Shown here: piece after piece, positions 36,011 to 46,276 of the stretch
Layout: each line of letters opens with the position of its first letter
Position numbering within the stretch: position 1 is the stretch's first letter
NCBI RefSeq assembly: GCF_013285555.1
Contig: NZ_JAAXLT010000092.1
Span: 1 to 64,000 of the forward strand
DNA from: Candidatus Cyanaurora vandensis
GTDB taxonomy: Bacteria > Cyanobacteriota > Cyanobacteriia > Gloeobacterales > Anthocerotibacteraceae
Direction of reading: 5' to 3'
Length of the DNA: 64,000 bases
The notes under the pieces: generated by a model
What the model was told of the DNA's origin: nothing
Database searches by the model: none
The model's input: only the letters and a program-made list of their open reading frames with translations
Translations under genes and position numbers: made by a program

Positions 36011-38344
36011 ATGCCCCATTCCCGTCTATGGTCCCTACTGGTCGTACTTACCCTGGCGGTGGCTGAGGTCCGAGCCGACGAATTGACCCAGGTTACGGGG
36101 CTAGCGGTTCGGGCTGAGCGAGGCCGATTGATCCTAGAGGTAGACCACCTCGGGTCGGTGATTGCACCCATTCGGTTTGAACAGGTACCGGGAACTAAGC
36201 GGTGGCGGACACTCCTGGCTCAAGCCAGTCTTGATGCGCCGATGAATACCAGTCGCGGGGAACTACTCGCCCGGTTATTTTCAGTAGCAAACGGTGTCAC
36301 CCTCGAAATCCAGAACGCAACACCGCCCGTAGCTCTGGGTTCAGAGGGTGGAGTTTTACGGTTTGACCTAGGACAAGTCCCTAAGCTAGCTGTCGCGCCA
36401 AGGGTTTCACCGCGCCTTGCCCCGTCGCCTAAACCCGCTGCCGCTCCGGCTCTCGTGGCCCGTCGGTTGGACTTAGACCCAGTTTCCTTTGATAGTTCGC
36501 TATTGGTCAGTGATACTCCACCGCCCTTAGATACCACCCAACTCACCCCGCCCACCGTAGTCGCCGCCCCGCCGACTTTCATACCCTCGGCCCTAGAGCG
36601 AGTGGCGGGGCGGACCCAGGGGCTAGAGAGCGGGGCTGTCCTCAATCCCGGCGAGTTCGTGGACAGTCAGACCCTGCGGGTTTACAACACGAATAGTACC
36701 AATGACGATACCTTCCAGAGCATTACCCAGTCCTATACCTATGGCCTCACCGACGGGGTAGAAGTCGCCTTGGCCCTCCAAGGCCAAGACAACAACAGCC
36801 CCGGCACGCTTGGCCCTTTCTTGGTGGACCGTTTCGCGCCGGTTGCTGGGAGTACTTCTAATACTTTTCAGGAGTTCACGGTCCAGGGGAAGTTCCGGTT
36901 AGTGGATACCCCGGATTTCAAGAGTGCTTTAATCCTCTCAGCGACAGCGGGAACGAGGGTTTTCCGGTTTAGTGCAGTGGATGGCAGTCGTCCGTCTTTT
37001 GAACAGGATTATGGCCTCTCGCCAATCCCCGTAATCGAGTTGCCCGTGACTTGGGCGGGGACGGATGTGAGTTTGACCTTTAACCCTAAATTGGCCTTTT
37101 TCCCGGCGGATAACGCAAGTTTTGTCGCGGTCAATCCCTTGCTGGGCGGGAGTTTTGGTACTTTGGGAGCGGTGGGAGCCGGGGCGACGGTGCGCCTGTC
37201 GGAACGCCTCCAGTTGCGGGGCGATTTCACCTCCATCCTCTTTGGGAACAACACCCTGGATGCCCAGGGGGTCCCCGCCGCCACACCGGTCTTCAATGCG
37301 GGCTTTCGCTATCTGATCAACCCGCGCTTGGGACTGGACCTCTATGCCACCAACAGCTACGCCACCACCGGGACTGGGGCCTTGGTGGGCCGTCAGGGGG
37401 ATACGGGGTTGGCGGTGGCCTTGACGTTTATGCCCAGTCGCTTTTTTATCCTGGACCTCCCGGAGAATAGCAAACTAGACCCCGCCTTTGACCTGACCGT
37501 GGATGCGGCACGGCGTAAGGCTTTTCTCAAGGGCGGGATTGGCTTTTTGGACGGGGGAACGATTCCTGAGGGGACCAGTTTTGTCCAACTTAAGGGCACC
37601 AGTAATGGCTTTTTAGCTAGTCTCCGCACCGGGGTACTGGATGACTTTGAGACGGGTTTTTATGTGAATTTTACGGGTAGTACGGTGGATGAATCCGAGG
37701 CGGGGACCAGTACCAAAATCCGCTTTATGAACCAAGCGGCAGGGGACCCCTTTACCTTGAGCGGGGTTTTCACCCTGGGGCGCACCAGTAACCGCTTCTT
37801 AAATTTTGTGCGTGAGGACCGCAACGCTTCCAATAACCATGAGGACCCCTTTAACGCTGGGGTCGGGGACCGGGGACCCCTGCCGCCCAACCTATTTGGT
37901 TTAGTCACGGAGCGGTTGGGGGAGTTTTTAATCCTCACCCTCTCGGCTCCTCTGCAACAGGCCGGGGATACCTTTACTTGGTGGCTCAATCCCAAGGTTT
38001 CCTACGTGCAACAGGCCAGTCGTTCCAATGCCTCGGCGGTGGCTTTGAGTGGCGTCTCCTTGGGTGGGGCGGTGCGCTTGAGTCCAGCCCTCGAAGTTTT
38101 GGGGGAGGTCACGCCTGTTGCTGGGGAAAACGTCCTCATCGGCAGCCAGCGGGGAAACACTTTGCCCTGGAACTTGGCGGCCCGGTTGACCCTGGATTCG
38201 CCCTTGGTCCCCCGCGCCGCCAGTCTTGACCTCTACTTGACCAATAGTCTCGGGCTCTCGCCCTATCAGAGTATGCGGGTCATTGCTGATAACGGTCTCG
38301 CTATCGGTCTGGGGCTTAATGTGCCCTTCACGTCGCCCTTTTGA
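36011..38344 (+). CDS. AMIN-domain and beta-barrel outer-membrane protein
   Basis: A 777-residue protein with a signal peptide (LLVVLTLAVAEVRA). The first 110 residues look like an AMIN domain (LAVRAERGRLILEVDHLG). A Pro/Ala-rich linker (about 125-210) follows, and then a long region of alternating short beta strands typical of an outer-membrane barrel (YTYGLTDGVEVALALQGQ, FRLVDTPDFKSALILSATAG). AMIN domains bind peptidoglycan or sit in the periplasm. The last strand ends in LGLNVPFTSPF, with Phe at the C-terminus as in many outer-membrane proteins. It is coupled to the next gene by TGATG. Confidence 0.7.
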   Translation: MPHSRLWSLLVVLTLAVAEVRADELTQVTGLAVRAERGRLILEVDHLGSVIAPIRFEQVPGTKRWRTLLAQASLDAPMNTSRGELLARLFSVANGVTLEIQNATPPVALGSEGGVLRFDLGQVPKLAVAPRVSPRLAPSPKPAAAPALVARRLDLDPVSFDSSLLVSDTPPPLDTTQLTPPTVVAAPPTFIPSALERVAGRTQGLESGAVLNPGEFVDSQTLRVYNTNSTNDDTFQSITQSYTYGLTDGVEVALALQGQDNNSPGTLGPFLVDRFAPVAGSTSNTFQEFTVQGKFRLVDTPDFKSALILSATAGTRVFRFSAVDGSRPSFEQDYGLSPIPVIELPVTWAGTDVSLTFNPKLAFFPADNASFVAVNPLLGGSFGTLGAVGAGATVRLSERLQLRGDFTSILFGNNTLDAQGVPAATPVFNAGFRYLINPRLGLDLYATNSYATTGTGALVGRQGDTGLAVALTFMPSRFFILDLPENSKLDPAFDLTVDAARRKAFLKGGIGFLDGGTIPEGTSFVQLKGTSNGFLASLRTGVLDDFETGFYVNFTGSTVDESEAGTSTKIRFMNQAAGDPFTLSGVFTLGRTSNRFLNFVREDRNASNNHEDPFNAGVGDRGPLPPNLFGLVTERLGEFLILTLSAPLQQAGDTFTWWLNPKVSYVQQASRSNASAVALSGVSLGGAVRLSPALEVLGEVTPVAGENVLIGSQRGNTLPWNLAARLTLDSPLVPRAASLDLYLTNSLGLSPYQSMRVIADNGLAIGLGLNVPFTSPF

Positions 38345-39492
38345 TGTTGACGCGCTCATCGGTCCTGGCGGAGGCTCCTCATATCTTCTTGCTCAGCAAT
38401 GGGAACGGTGAGGACTGGGTGGGGGTACAGGTCGCCTTGGCCCTCAAAAAACAATTCCCGGTCCATCTGTCAGCCCTGCCCTTGGTGGGCGAGGGCGAAC
38501 TCTACCAGCGTGAACAAATCCCGGTGGTGGGGGGGCGGTGGCTGCCCTCGGGAGGATTTACTTTTAAACACTTTCCGGCCCTCTGGCAAGACCTCCAGGG
38601 GGGGTTGGTCACCCATGGTTGGCACATGACCCAACGGGCCTTGAACTTGAAGCAGCAGGTAAGTCTAACCCTTGCCGTAGGCGATATTTTACCTTTGGCC
38701 CTGGCTTGGGGTTTGAAGCGGCCCTATATCTTTTTGGGCTGTACCAAGTCGGACTACTACTCGCCCGGTCGCAGTTGCTACTTTTGGCCGGAGCAGCGGT
38801 TGATGCGGACCCGTCGTTGTCTCCATAGTTTCGCCCGTGACCCCCAGACCGCCCATCGGCTCCAGCAGTCCGGGGTCCCCGCCAGTTACCTCGGCAATCC
38901 GATGATGGATGGTCTACCGGAGGTGGGTCCCCTAGTCCCGACAGGGGTAGGGTTACTACCGGGTTCCCGGCCCCAGGAGGCCCAAGCCAATTTCCTCTGT
39001 CTACTCACCTGTGCCCGAGCGATGACCGGGACCGAATTCATGGCAGCCCTTGCACCGGGCTTACCCCTGGCCTCTTTTGTAGAACCCGCGCTGAGTCAGG
39101 GCTGGCAGTGGCAGGAACCCTACTTGGTCCAGGGCCAGACCAAGGTGTGGTTGCGGACGGGGGCTTTTGGGCAGGTCCTCCAGGAGAGTCGGTTGTTTTT
39201 TGCCATGGCGGGGACGGCGACGGAGCAGGCCGTCGGACTCGGTCGGCCTGTAGTGACAATTCCCGGCGCGGGTCCTCAGTTCACCGCCCGTTTCGCCCAG
39301 CTTCAAGAACAGTTACTCGGTGAGTCGGTCTTACTATGCCAAACTCCCCAACAGGCCGCCCAGGTCGCCCAGCAAGTCCTCGCTGACCCCCAACGATTAG
39401 CGCGGATTCAGGCCAATGGTCTGACGCGCATGGGTCAACCGGGAGCGGCTCAAGATATTGCCCGATTTATCCAGCAGGCTTTGGTGCCTTAA
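38344..39492 (+). CDS. Lipid-A-disaccharide-synthase-related protein (TIGR03492)
   Basis: 382 residues from ATG 38344, overlapping the stop of the previous gene (TGATG). It begins with FLLSNGNGEDWVGVQVALAL and has GCTKSDYYSPGRSCYFWPEQ, as in the cyanobacterial LpxB-related family. A GT-B-like C-terminal half contains FFAMAGTATEQAVGLGRPVV. The role may be a cell-envelope glycolipid step, but no reaction is proven for the family. Coupling to an outer-membrane protein gene fits an envelope role. Confidence 0.82.
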   Translation: MLTRSSVLAEAPHIFLLSNGNGEDWVGVQVALALKKQFPVHLSALPLVGEGELYQREQIPVVGGRWLPSGGFTFKHFPALWQDLQGGLVTHGWHMTQRALNLKQQVSLTLAVGDILPLALAWGLKRPYIFLGCTKSDYYSPGRSCYFWPEQRLMRTRRCLHSFARDPQTAHRLQQSGVPASYLGNPMMDGLPEVGPLVPTGVGLLPGSRPQEAQANFLCLLTCARAMTGTEFMAALAPGLPLASFVEPALSQGWQWQEPYLVQGQTKVWLRTGAFGQVLQESRLFFAMAGTATEQAVGLGRPVVTIPGAGPQFTARFAQLQEQLLGESVLLCQTPQQAAQVAQQVLADPQRLARIQANGLTRMGQPGAAQDIARFIQQALVP

Positions 39493-39654
39493 GGTTCCCC
39501 TCGTATAGACGAGTGCCCAGATTCGATACGCCAAGCATTCAAAAAAAGCACCATTCCTCTGTTGGGGAACGGTGAGAGAATTTTCACTTGAGTAAAGAAA
39601 TCGCTACTGCTTAGCCACCTTGAAACTCACGGATTTGACTTGACCGCTCTCGAT
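39493..39654. other. Gap before IS remnant, no gene
   Basis: No coding frame supported. It contains a small hairpin (CTCGT..ACGAG near 39499-39512) and an imperfect stem near 39551-39574 (accattcc with ggaacggt). With the IS fragment it fills the gap to 39940. Confidence 0.5.
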
Positions 39655-39874
39655 AGACCTCTTGCATGAATCAGTATAGAAGTGGCAAGGCCAGTTCAAA
39701 ATTATAAATCCCTGCCAGCAGGCTCAGCCTTAGTCCAAAACGACGACGATTCCGGTAAGGGCTAGCCAGGATACAGAATACTTTTAGTACTCGATTTACA
39801 TGCTCCACGACTATCCTTTGTTGTGCTAAGCAGGTGGGAGGCTTAAACCGTCCATAGCTATATAGATTTTCCAT
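39655..39874 (-). mobile_element. Truncated IS5-like transposase remnant
   Basis: Minus-strand codons 39874-39671 read QRIVVEHVNRVLKVFCILAS and YRNRRRFGLRLSLLAGIYNFEL, the C-terminal end of an IS5/IS1182-like DDE transposase. The final Glu of the DDE triad fits EHVNR. The sequence agacctcttgcatga at 39655-39669 looks like a terminal inverted repeat. The other end and most of the transposase are missing, so this is a fossil. It starts with an ATG (39874) that is probably not functional. Confidence 0.75.
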
Positions 39875-39940
39875 CTAGGACTGGGTTTCAGAGCTTGGAC
39901 TTGATAAATAAATTACTTACCTGCTTACCACCATTGACCC

Positions 39941-40294
39941 ATGCCACGGTATTTATTCAAGAGGTCTAGTGACCTCCCTGGTTCTGCCGACATAGACCGT
40001 CAACTCAATACCCTCAAGTCAGCTTTGGACAAAGAGTTAATTACCGCGACTGAATTCACTACCTTGGGTCAGCGTTTACTCACCCAGGAAGCCCCGAAGA
40101 CCTGTCTCCTCCAGTCCACCTCATCGCTCATCACCCTACCCGAGGGCATTTCACCGTCCCAAGGCAAGTTCACTATTGAGTATCAGTTAAACCCGATGAC
40201 AATCCGTTACATGACCTTTAGAATTCATGCCAAAGGTAGTGAAAATTACGAAGCCCAACTCCTCAAAAAAGACCCTCTCAGCCGGACTTTCTAA
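39941..40294 (+). CDS. Hypothetical protein
   Basis: A 117-residue protein. The first half (SADIDRQLNTLKSALDKELI) is a charged helix; the second half looks beta-rich (GKFTIEYQLNPMTIRYMTFR). I recognise no family, but codon use fits the neighbourhood and the ATG sits after an AT-rich stretch. It follows the IS remnant and precedes a hairpin that may end its transcript. Confidence 0.5.
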   Translation: MPRYLFKRSSDLPGSADIDRQLNTLKSALDKELITATEFTTLGQRLLTQEAPKTCLLQSTSSLITLPEGISPSQGKFTIEYQLNPMTIRYMTFRIHAKGSENYEAQLLKKDPLSRTF

Positions 40295-40301
40295 GAGCCC
40301 C

Positions 40302-40328
40302 TAAATCCCCCTTAAAAAGGGGGACTTT
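40302..40328 (+). terminator. GC-rich hairpin downstream of 40294
   Basis: aaatccccc, a ttaaaaa loop, then gggggactttaa: a 5-bp perfect core extendable with one mismatch. It lies eight bases after the hypothetical gene. The same sequence style (ccctaaatccccc) recurs at 48803, so it may be a dispersed repeat acting as a terminator. Confidence 0.55.
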
Positions 40329-40384
40329 AAGAGCTTGTTGTGCCAGCGCAACTCAGATAGACGCTACGCCCCCTTTTTATCGGA

Positions 40385-40446
40385 CGATCCATGGCATTAA
40401 ATGCACAATCATTCATATTGATCGTGCGATCCGTGGTGTCAAATGC
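40385..40446. repeat. Imperfect 20-bp direct repeat
   Basis: cgatccatggcattaaatgc (40385-40404) and cgatccgtggtgtcaaatgc (40427-40446) are spaced by 22 bases. Both lie between the 3' ends of two convergent genes. No known operator matches. Confidence 0.6.
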
Positions 40447-40472
40447 CGGATCAATGGGATTTAAATGAGTTT

Positions 40473-41789
40473 TTACAAGGCACCAGCGGCGGTGCAATCA
40501 AAAATATTCCCCGTCAGGTGAGCCGTGTAATTGAGGCTCTGGAGAACACCGCGTCCGGTGATACCGTCGGGATAATCAATGACAGAGACCGCACCATTCC
40601 CCTGCTTAAACCGCCAAAAAGCCTCGGGTCCTAAGCCCAACACTTGACAGAGCAGAGCTTTATTGATCGCATCGTGGGCCGCTACTAAGGTAAGTCCGTT
40701 TACTTGCTGGAGGATCGCCGCCCAAGCTTGCGCCGAACGTGCCCAAATCTCTTGCAGACTCTCGCCAGCGGGCATCTGGACGGTCTCGGGTTGCTGGTTC
40801 CACACGGCAAGGAGACCGGGGTACTCGGCTTCCACCTCTGGGTGATATTTCCCTTCCCAAGTACCGTGGGCAATCTCCTGGAGGTCGTCCAGGATGGTCA
40901 AGGCCAAGTGGGGTTGGTGGGCGAGCAGGGCTTGGGCAGTCGTGTAGGCGCGTTGGAGGGGACTGACAAAAACCTGGGTAAAGGCGAGGTCCTTGAGGAG
41001 AGCCACCGTCTTCTGCGCTTGGTCTACGCCTGTGGCGTTGAGTGGGATATCCAGTTGACCCTGGAAACGGCCCGTCCGATTCCAGTCCGTCTCCCCATGG
41101 CGAATCAAAAGTAGACGAGTTACCCCTGGTTTGGGGGTGAAATTGGGGGTTTCGGTGAGGTGGGCGGTCTGGTTGAGGGATTCCAGTTGGACTTGGCCCT
41201 GGTCATCAAAGTTGAGGACACTGATCCCGCCGTTGTTCTGACCCAAAGCCCGGTAGCCCATGGGACCTAAACCAAGGGCCGTACTGATTAAAGCTTGGTT
41301 AATGGCGTTATGCGCCACCACCAAAACACAGTGACCAGGACTCGCCAGGATGACCTCCCAAGCAGCGCGGGCCTCCGCCCACAATTCCACCACTGGATAA
41401 CGACCAGCAATCTCAAACTCCGCTGGGTTAAGGCGATAAATCTGATGTTCTTGGGGAAAGCGTTGAGCCACTTCCTGAGCCGTCATCCCTTCCCAACGCG
41501 GGAGGTCAATCTCTTGGAGCGTCGCAAGCAAGGTAGGCGGGATGGGCGTAATCAGTGTGCAGGTATGCCGCGCCCGGTTCAGTGGACTGCTGAAAACTTG
41601 GTCAAACTGCACTGCCCCGAGGACTGTGCCACAACGACGGGCCTGCTCTATCCCTAATTCCGTCAAAACCGACTCGTCCGCGCGGCCTTGAATCCAACCT
41701 TTCACATTCCAACTACTCTGTCCATGACGGACCAAAACCACCCGTTTTGCCAGTGTCCTACTCCCTTGCCCCTGCGTATGATACCGCAA
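40473..41789 (-). CDS. Double-domain histidine phosphatase (phosphoglycerate-mutase-like)
   Basis: A 438-residue protein made of two tandem histidine-phosphatase domains. The first has RHGQSSWNVKGWIQGR (about residues 21-36) and the second RHGETDWNRTGRFQGQ (about 231-246), each with the catalytic RHG; later VVAHNAINQA and VAAHDAINKA supply the second His of each site. Two-domain members in phototrophs are related to plant 2-carboxy-D-arabinitol-1-phosphate phosphatase, which removes Rubisco inhibitors, and to cyanobacterial phosphatases. The substrate cannot be decided from sequence. Both domains look intact, which is notable because one is often degenerate. Confidence 0.85.
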   Translation of the reverse strand: MRYHTQGQGSRTLAKRVVLVRHGQSSWNVKGWIQGRADESVLTELGIEQARRCGTVLGAVQFDQVFSSPLNRARHTCTLITPIPPTLLATLQEIDLPRWEGMTAQEVAQRFPQEHQIYRLNPAEFEIAGRYPVVELWAEARAAWEVILASPGHCVLVVAHNAINQALISTALGLGPMGYRALGQNNGGISVLNFDDQGQVQLESLNQTAHLTETPNFTPKPGVTRLLLIRHGETDWNRTGRFQGQLDIPLNATGVDQAQKTVALLKDLAFTQVFVSPLQRAYTTAQALLAHQPHLALTILDDLQEIAHGTWEGKYHPEVEAEYPGLLAVWNQQPETVQMPAGESLQEIWARSAQAWAAILQQVNGLTLVAAHDAINKALLCQVLGLGPEAFWRFKQGNGAVSVIDYPDGITGRGVLQSLNYTAHLTGNIFDCTAAGAL

Positions 41790-41898
41790 GAGGACCCAGC
41801 AGAAGAGCGGGGACAGGGGCTAGTAAATAGTAGGGAGTCAAGATAGACCGTGGTTAGTAAGGAGTGGTCAGTGACAGCTAAAGTTCTTATTCTTGCTC

Positions 41899-41940
41899 CT
41901 CCTACCCTGCTTGCGGGGGAGGGGGCTGGGGGGTGGCTTT
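41899..41940. repeat. Cyanobacterial-style G/C-rich intergenic repeat
   Basis: ctcctcctaccctgcttgcg followed by ggggagggggctggggggtggc. Sequences of this style are frequent between genes in cyanobacteria. The segment can fold (cctcc with ggagg, ccc with ggg) and lies upstream of prfA, whose own ribosome-binding site (gggaggtggacc) is intact. Confidence 0.45.
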
Positions 41941-42047
41941 TGCGCTACGCTAATGGATGTCGCCTAGGAACCGCGCTGTGTCGCCCCTCCTGCCTTTCCA
42001 CTAGCAGCCCTGACTTTTGATAACCAATAACCCTAGGGAGGTGGACC

Positions 42048-43135
<1,088 letters not shown>

Positions 43136-43139
<4 letters not shown>

Positions 43140-44011
43140 ACTCGGGGTAACCACTCTAGTAAGTAGCGGTTCACTAACTCTGGGCGTTCATCGTGGGGGC
43201 AATGACCGGCTGGGATTGTAAAGAGTTGCGCCTGGGGATAGGCCGTGCGGAACTGCTCACCGCGACTGAGAGCCAGCAGGGGGTCCCATTCACCCCAGAG
43301 CAATAAAAGGGGCCGCCGCAGTTGGGCCAAAAGCGCATCGGCATAACGGCTCGGGTCTGCCTGGAAGGCCGAGCGAAAGACCTGAAAAGCCCCCGGTTCA
43401 CAGGAAGGGCGATGGATATCCTCAACTAGTTGTTCGGTCACCGCACTGGGATCATGGTAGACCTTGAGTAGGGTCCGCCGGATAAATGAAGGTTGGCGCA
43501 TCAGGTGGAACAGTAGCCGACTCACCACGGGATGACGGCACATATTTTTCCCAATCTGAGCAAAGAACTGTTTCCAGGAGTCCGGGCAGTAGTCCTCAGC
43601 AAAAAAACCCGCACTGTTGACTAGCACCAAGCCCTCTACCCACTCCGGGTAATCCGCCGCCAGAATTAAAGCTGCATACCCACCCAGAGAATGGCCCACT
43701 ACTACTGCTGGCCCACCAATTATTTGCTCACAAAATTCCCGGAGTTGGTCGCGCCATAATTCGCCGTTGTAGACCAAGTTAGGCTTAGCCGAGCGTCCAA
43801 AACCCAGGAGGTCTAGGGCAAAGACCGGGCGGTGAAGGGCGAGTTCGGTAATATTTTTTTGCCAGTGACTGCTGGACACGCCACAGCCATGGATAAGCAG
43901 GATAGGCGTACCTGAGTGCTCCAAGCCCGCTTGTAGATAGTGGATGTGATGACCCTGCCAAGTCCAGTTTTGGGCTGGTGTAACCGTGGGGCGAGGTAAG
44001 GTTAGAGCCAT
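43136..44011 (-). CDS. Alpha/beta hydrolase
   Basis: A 291-residue cytosolic hydrolase. The nucleophile Ser is in [13 protein letters not shown], the oxyanion region is [14 protein letters not shown], and the later [10 protein letters not shown] (Asp) and [12 protein letters not shown] (His) complete the triad. It resembles the MhpC-like hydrolases common in cyanobacteria and chloroplasts; the substrate is unknown. Start ATG 44011. Confidence 0.9.
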
Positions 44012-44163
44012 TGACCGTCTTGTAATTGAACTTAATCTGTCTTAAATCTAAGGACGGGCTCGGGTTAGTGCCTTGCTCTTGGGGAGGAACTAGCAGCAGT
44101 GGTTCTTCATCCAAGGGACTAGGGAACATCTAGGGGTTTAGGCCATCTTGGATAAGATGTGCT

Positions 44164-44928
44164 TTGGATTTATCCGTGTCCATCCGTCCGGCCTTGGCTT
44201 TATTGCTGGTCTGTCTGGGGAGTGCCCCCGCGACTGCTCAGATTTTTAACAATCTGCTTAGTCCTGTACTAGAGATCTGGGTGCGCTCTCAGGTCCAACA
44301 GGTCGAGGACCTGCGCGTGACTGTGCGCGGTCCCGACCGTGAGATTGCCAACGGACGGATTCAAGGCATCACTTTTAACGGACGCAACGTCCTCTACAAA
44401 GGCATCTCCGCGAGCCAAGTGAATCTAAGCGGTACCAATATTGCCCTTAACACTGCCGGAGCCTTGCGCGGCGAGGGCCTCAAGTTATTGCAGCCCGTGC
44501 GCACTGACCTCAGCTTACGCCTGACCCAACAGGACGTGAATGCCTATCTCGACTCTCCTGGTTTCCAAGAACAGATCCGGGACCTCTCCGTGCCATTACC
44601 CGCTACCCTCGGTGGCACGGGGCAATCCGTCCCTCTAGAGATCCGCCAACCCGATGCCCGTCTCGAACCGGGCCGTTTCGTGCTCATGGCCACCCTGCGC
44701 GTCAACCAGGGTGAACCGACGCGGACCCAACTGACCACGGGCATAGAACTGGTCTCCCCCAGACAATTGCGCTTGGTAAACCCCCGACTCCTGAGTTCCG
44801 GCGAACAGGTCTCTATCCCCGCCTTGGCTGGCCTCACCATCAATCTAGGCTCCGAAATGGAAGCCCGACGCATTGAGATCCAATCTGGCCTCCTTTTCCT
44901 TGAAGGGAGCTTCCGACTTGAGACCTAA
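44164..44928 (+). CDS. DUF2993 (LmeA-like) exported lipid-binding protein
   Basis: 254 residues with a signal peptide (RPALALLLVCLGSAPATAQ). The mature part has the DUF2993 pattern: NLLSPVLEIWVRSQV, GRIQGITFNGRNVLYKGI and LRLTQQDVNAYLDSP. This TULIP-like family includes mycobacterial LmeA and is thought to bind lipids in the periplasm. The start is uncertain: TTG 44164 (used here) or GTG 44176. It stands alone. Confidence 0.78.
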   Translation: MDLSVSIRPALALLLVCLGSAPATAQIFNNLLSPVLEIWVRSQVQQVEDLRVTVRGPDREIANGRIQGITFNGRNVLYKGISASQVNLSGTNIALNTAGALRGEGLKLLQPVRTDLSLRLTQQDVNAYLDSPGFQEQIRDLSVPLPATLGGTGQSVPLEIRQPDARLEPGRFVLMATLRVNQGEPTRTQLTTGIELVSPRQLRLVNPRLLSSGEQVSIPALAGLTINLGSEMEARRIEIQSGLLFLEGSFRLET

Positions 44929-45096
44929 GCGGATAAATTACGCCCTAACCGGCTAAAACGACTCGGCTACTAGCCTCTGCTGCCGCACTACCGGCGTGGA
45001 CTATCTTCAGCCTGAAATGGGGCTGAGTACACTGTCCCGGCCCGAACGTTAAAATAAAAGCAGGACCCACTGGGGTAGTCATTAGGGAGCAGACGG

Positions 45097-46263
45097 GTGA
45101 ATCAGGCGGAACCAGTGAATGGCTACAGTACCAAGCCCGGCTGGGAGCAATTGGGGGAGGTGCTCGCCCAACGTCGTCACCAACGACATCTCGTCTTATT
45201 GCAGGACTTCCCGGACCCGGATGCACTCTCAGCGGCCTGGGCTTGGCGATTGATCTGCCAGCCTTTTGAGATCACTGTGGATATTGTTTACGCCGGAGCT
45301 TTGAGCCATCAGGAGAACGTGGCCTTGGTCAAACTCACCAACCTCCCGCTCCAGCGTTGGCAAAAAGTCCAGGGCCAGTTGGGGAACTACCAAGGTGCTG
45401 TCCTACTCGATAGTCAGGGCACGACTTGTCAGGGCTTATCTACAATTCAACAGGCTAAAATTCCTCTCGTGGCGATTGTGGACCACCATCAACCCCAGGA
45501 AGATTTAACGGCAGAATTTGTAGATATCCGCCCGCAACAGGGAGCCACCGCCACGATGATTACCCAGTATCTCCTCAGTGGCGGGCTTGTCACCCTCAAC
45601 AACCAGCACGCTGAACATATTAAAGTTGCCACTGCCTTGATGCACGGGATTCGTTCGGAGACTTTAAATTTACTCTCAGCTAATGAGGATGATTTTCTTG
45701 CCGCCGCCTACCTAAGTCGATTTTATGACAACAAACTACTACAAACCATCCTTCAAACTTCTCGTTCACGCCAGGTGATGGAAGTCATTGAACGAGCCTT
45801 GGCAAACCGTGAAGTGATCAATAGTTTCTCTGTCGCTGGCGTTGGTTATCTGGCCTACACCGACCGTGATGCGATTCCCCAAGCGGCGGATTTTCTGTTG
45901 ACAGAGGAGAATGTCCATACCGCCTTAGTCTTTGGGATCATTAGCGGGGAGGACGAGCGTGAGGTGCTAACAGGTTCACTGCGGACCAATAAGTTGACCC
46001 TCGATCCCGATGAATTCCTCAAACAAACTCTAGGACAGGATGCTCAAGGAAGGTATTTCGGCGGGGGTAGGCAACGGGCTGGGGGATTTGAGATCCCAAT
46101 TGGGTTCTTGACAGGTTCGATTGAGGACAGTGAATATAGCTTGCATAAGTGGCAAGTATACGAGTTGCAGATCAAGCAGAAACTCGCTCGATTCATCCAG
46201 CCCGACATGGATAATAAAAAGAACAAGAGTAACGCTGAAAAAAGCAGTCTATTTAGTTACTGA
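45097..46263 (+). CDS. DHH/DHHA1 phosphoesterase (NrnA-like)
   Basis: A 388-residue protein of the DHH superfamily. The DxD-type motif (DFPDPDALSAAWAW) and the VDHHQPQED motif are metal sites; a DHHA1 part near the C-terminus contains RYFGGGRQRAGGFEIP. Such proteins degrade oligoribonucleotides (nanoRNA) or 3'-phosphoadenosine-5'-phosphate. The cyanobacterial form acts in the cytoplasm. Starts at GTG 45097. The neighbours give no further hint. Confidence 0.85.
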   Translation: MNQAEPVNGYSTKPGWEQLGEVLAQRRHQRHLVLLQDFPDPDALSAAWAWRLICQPFEITVDIVYAGALSHQENVALVKLTNLPLQRWQKVQGQLGNYQGAVLLDSQGTTCQGLSTIQQAKIPLVAIVDHHQPQEDLTAEFVDIRPQQGATATMITQYLLSGGLVTLNNQHAEHIKVATALMHGIRSETLNLLSANEDDFLAAAYLSRFYDNKLLQTILQTSRSRQVMEVIERALANREVINSFSVAGVGYLAYTDRDAIPQAADFLLTEENVHTALVFGIISGEDEREVLTGSLRTNKLTLDPDEFLKQTLGQDAQGRYFGGGRQRAGGFEIPIGFLTGSIEDSEYSLHKWQVYELQIKQKLARFIQPDMDNKKNKSNAEKSSLFSY

Positions 46264-46276
46264 CGCCCTGTTTCAG

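Noticed and set aside
40443-40634. 63-codon plus-strand frame antisense to the phosphatase end
   Set aside because: It lies on the antisense strand of a clear gene and has no family pattern.
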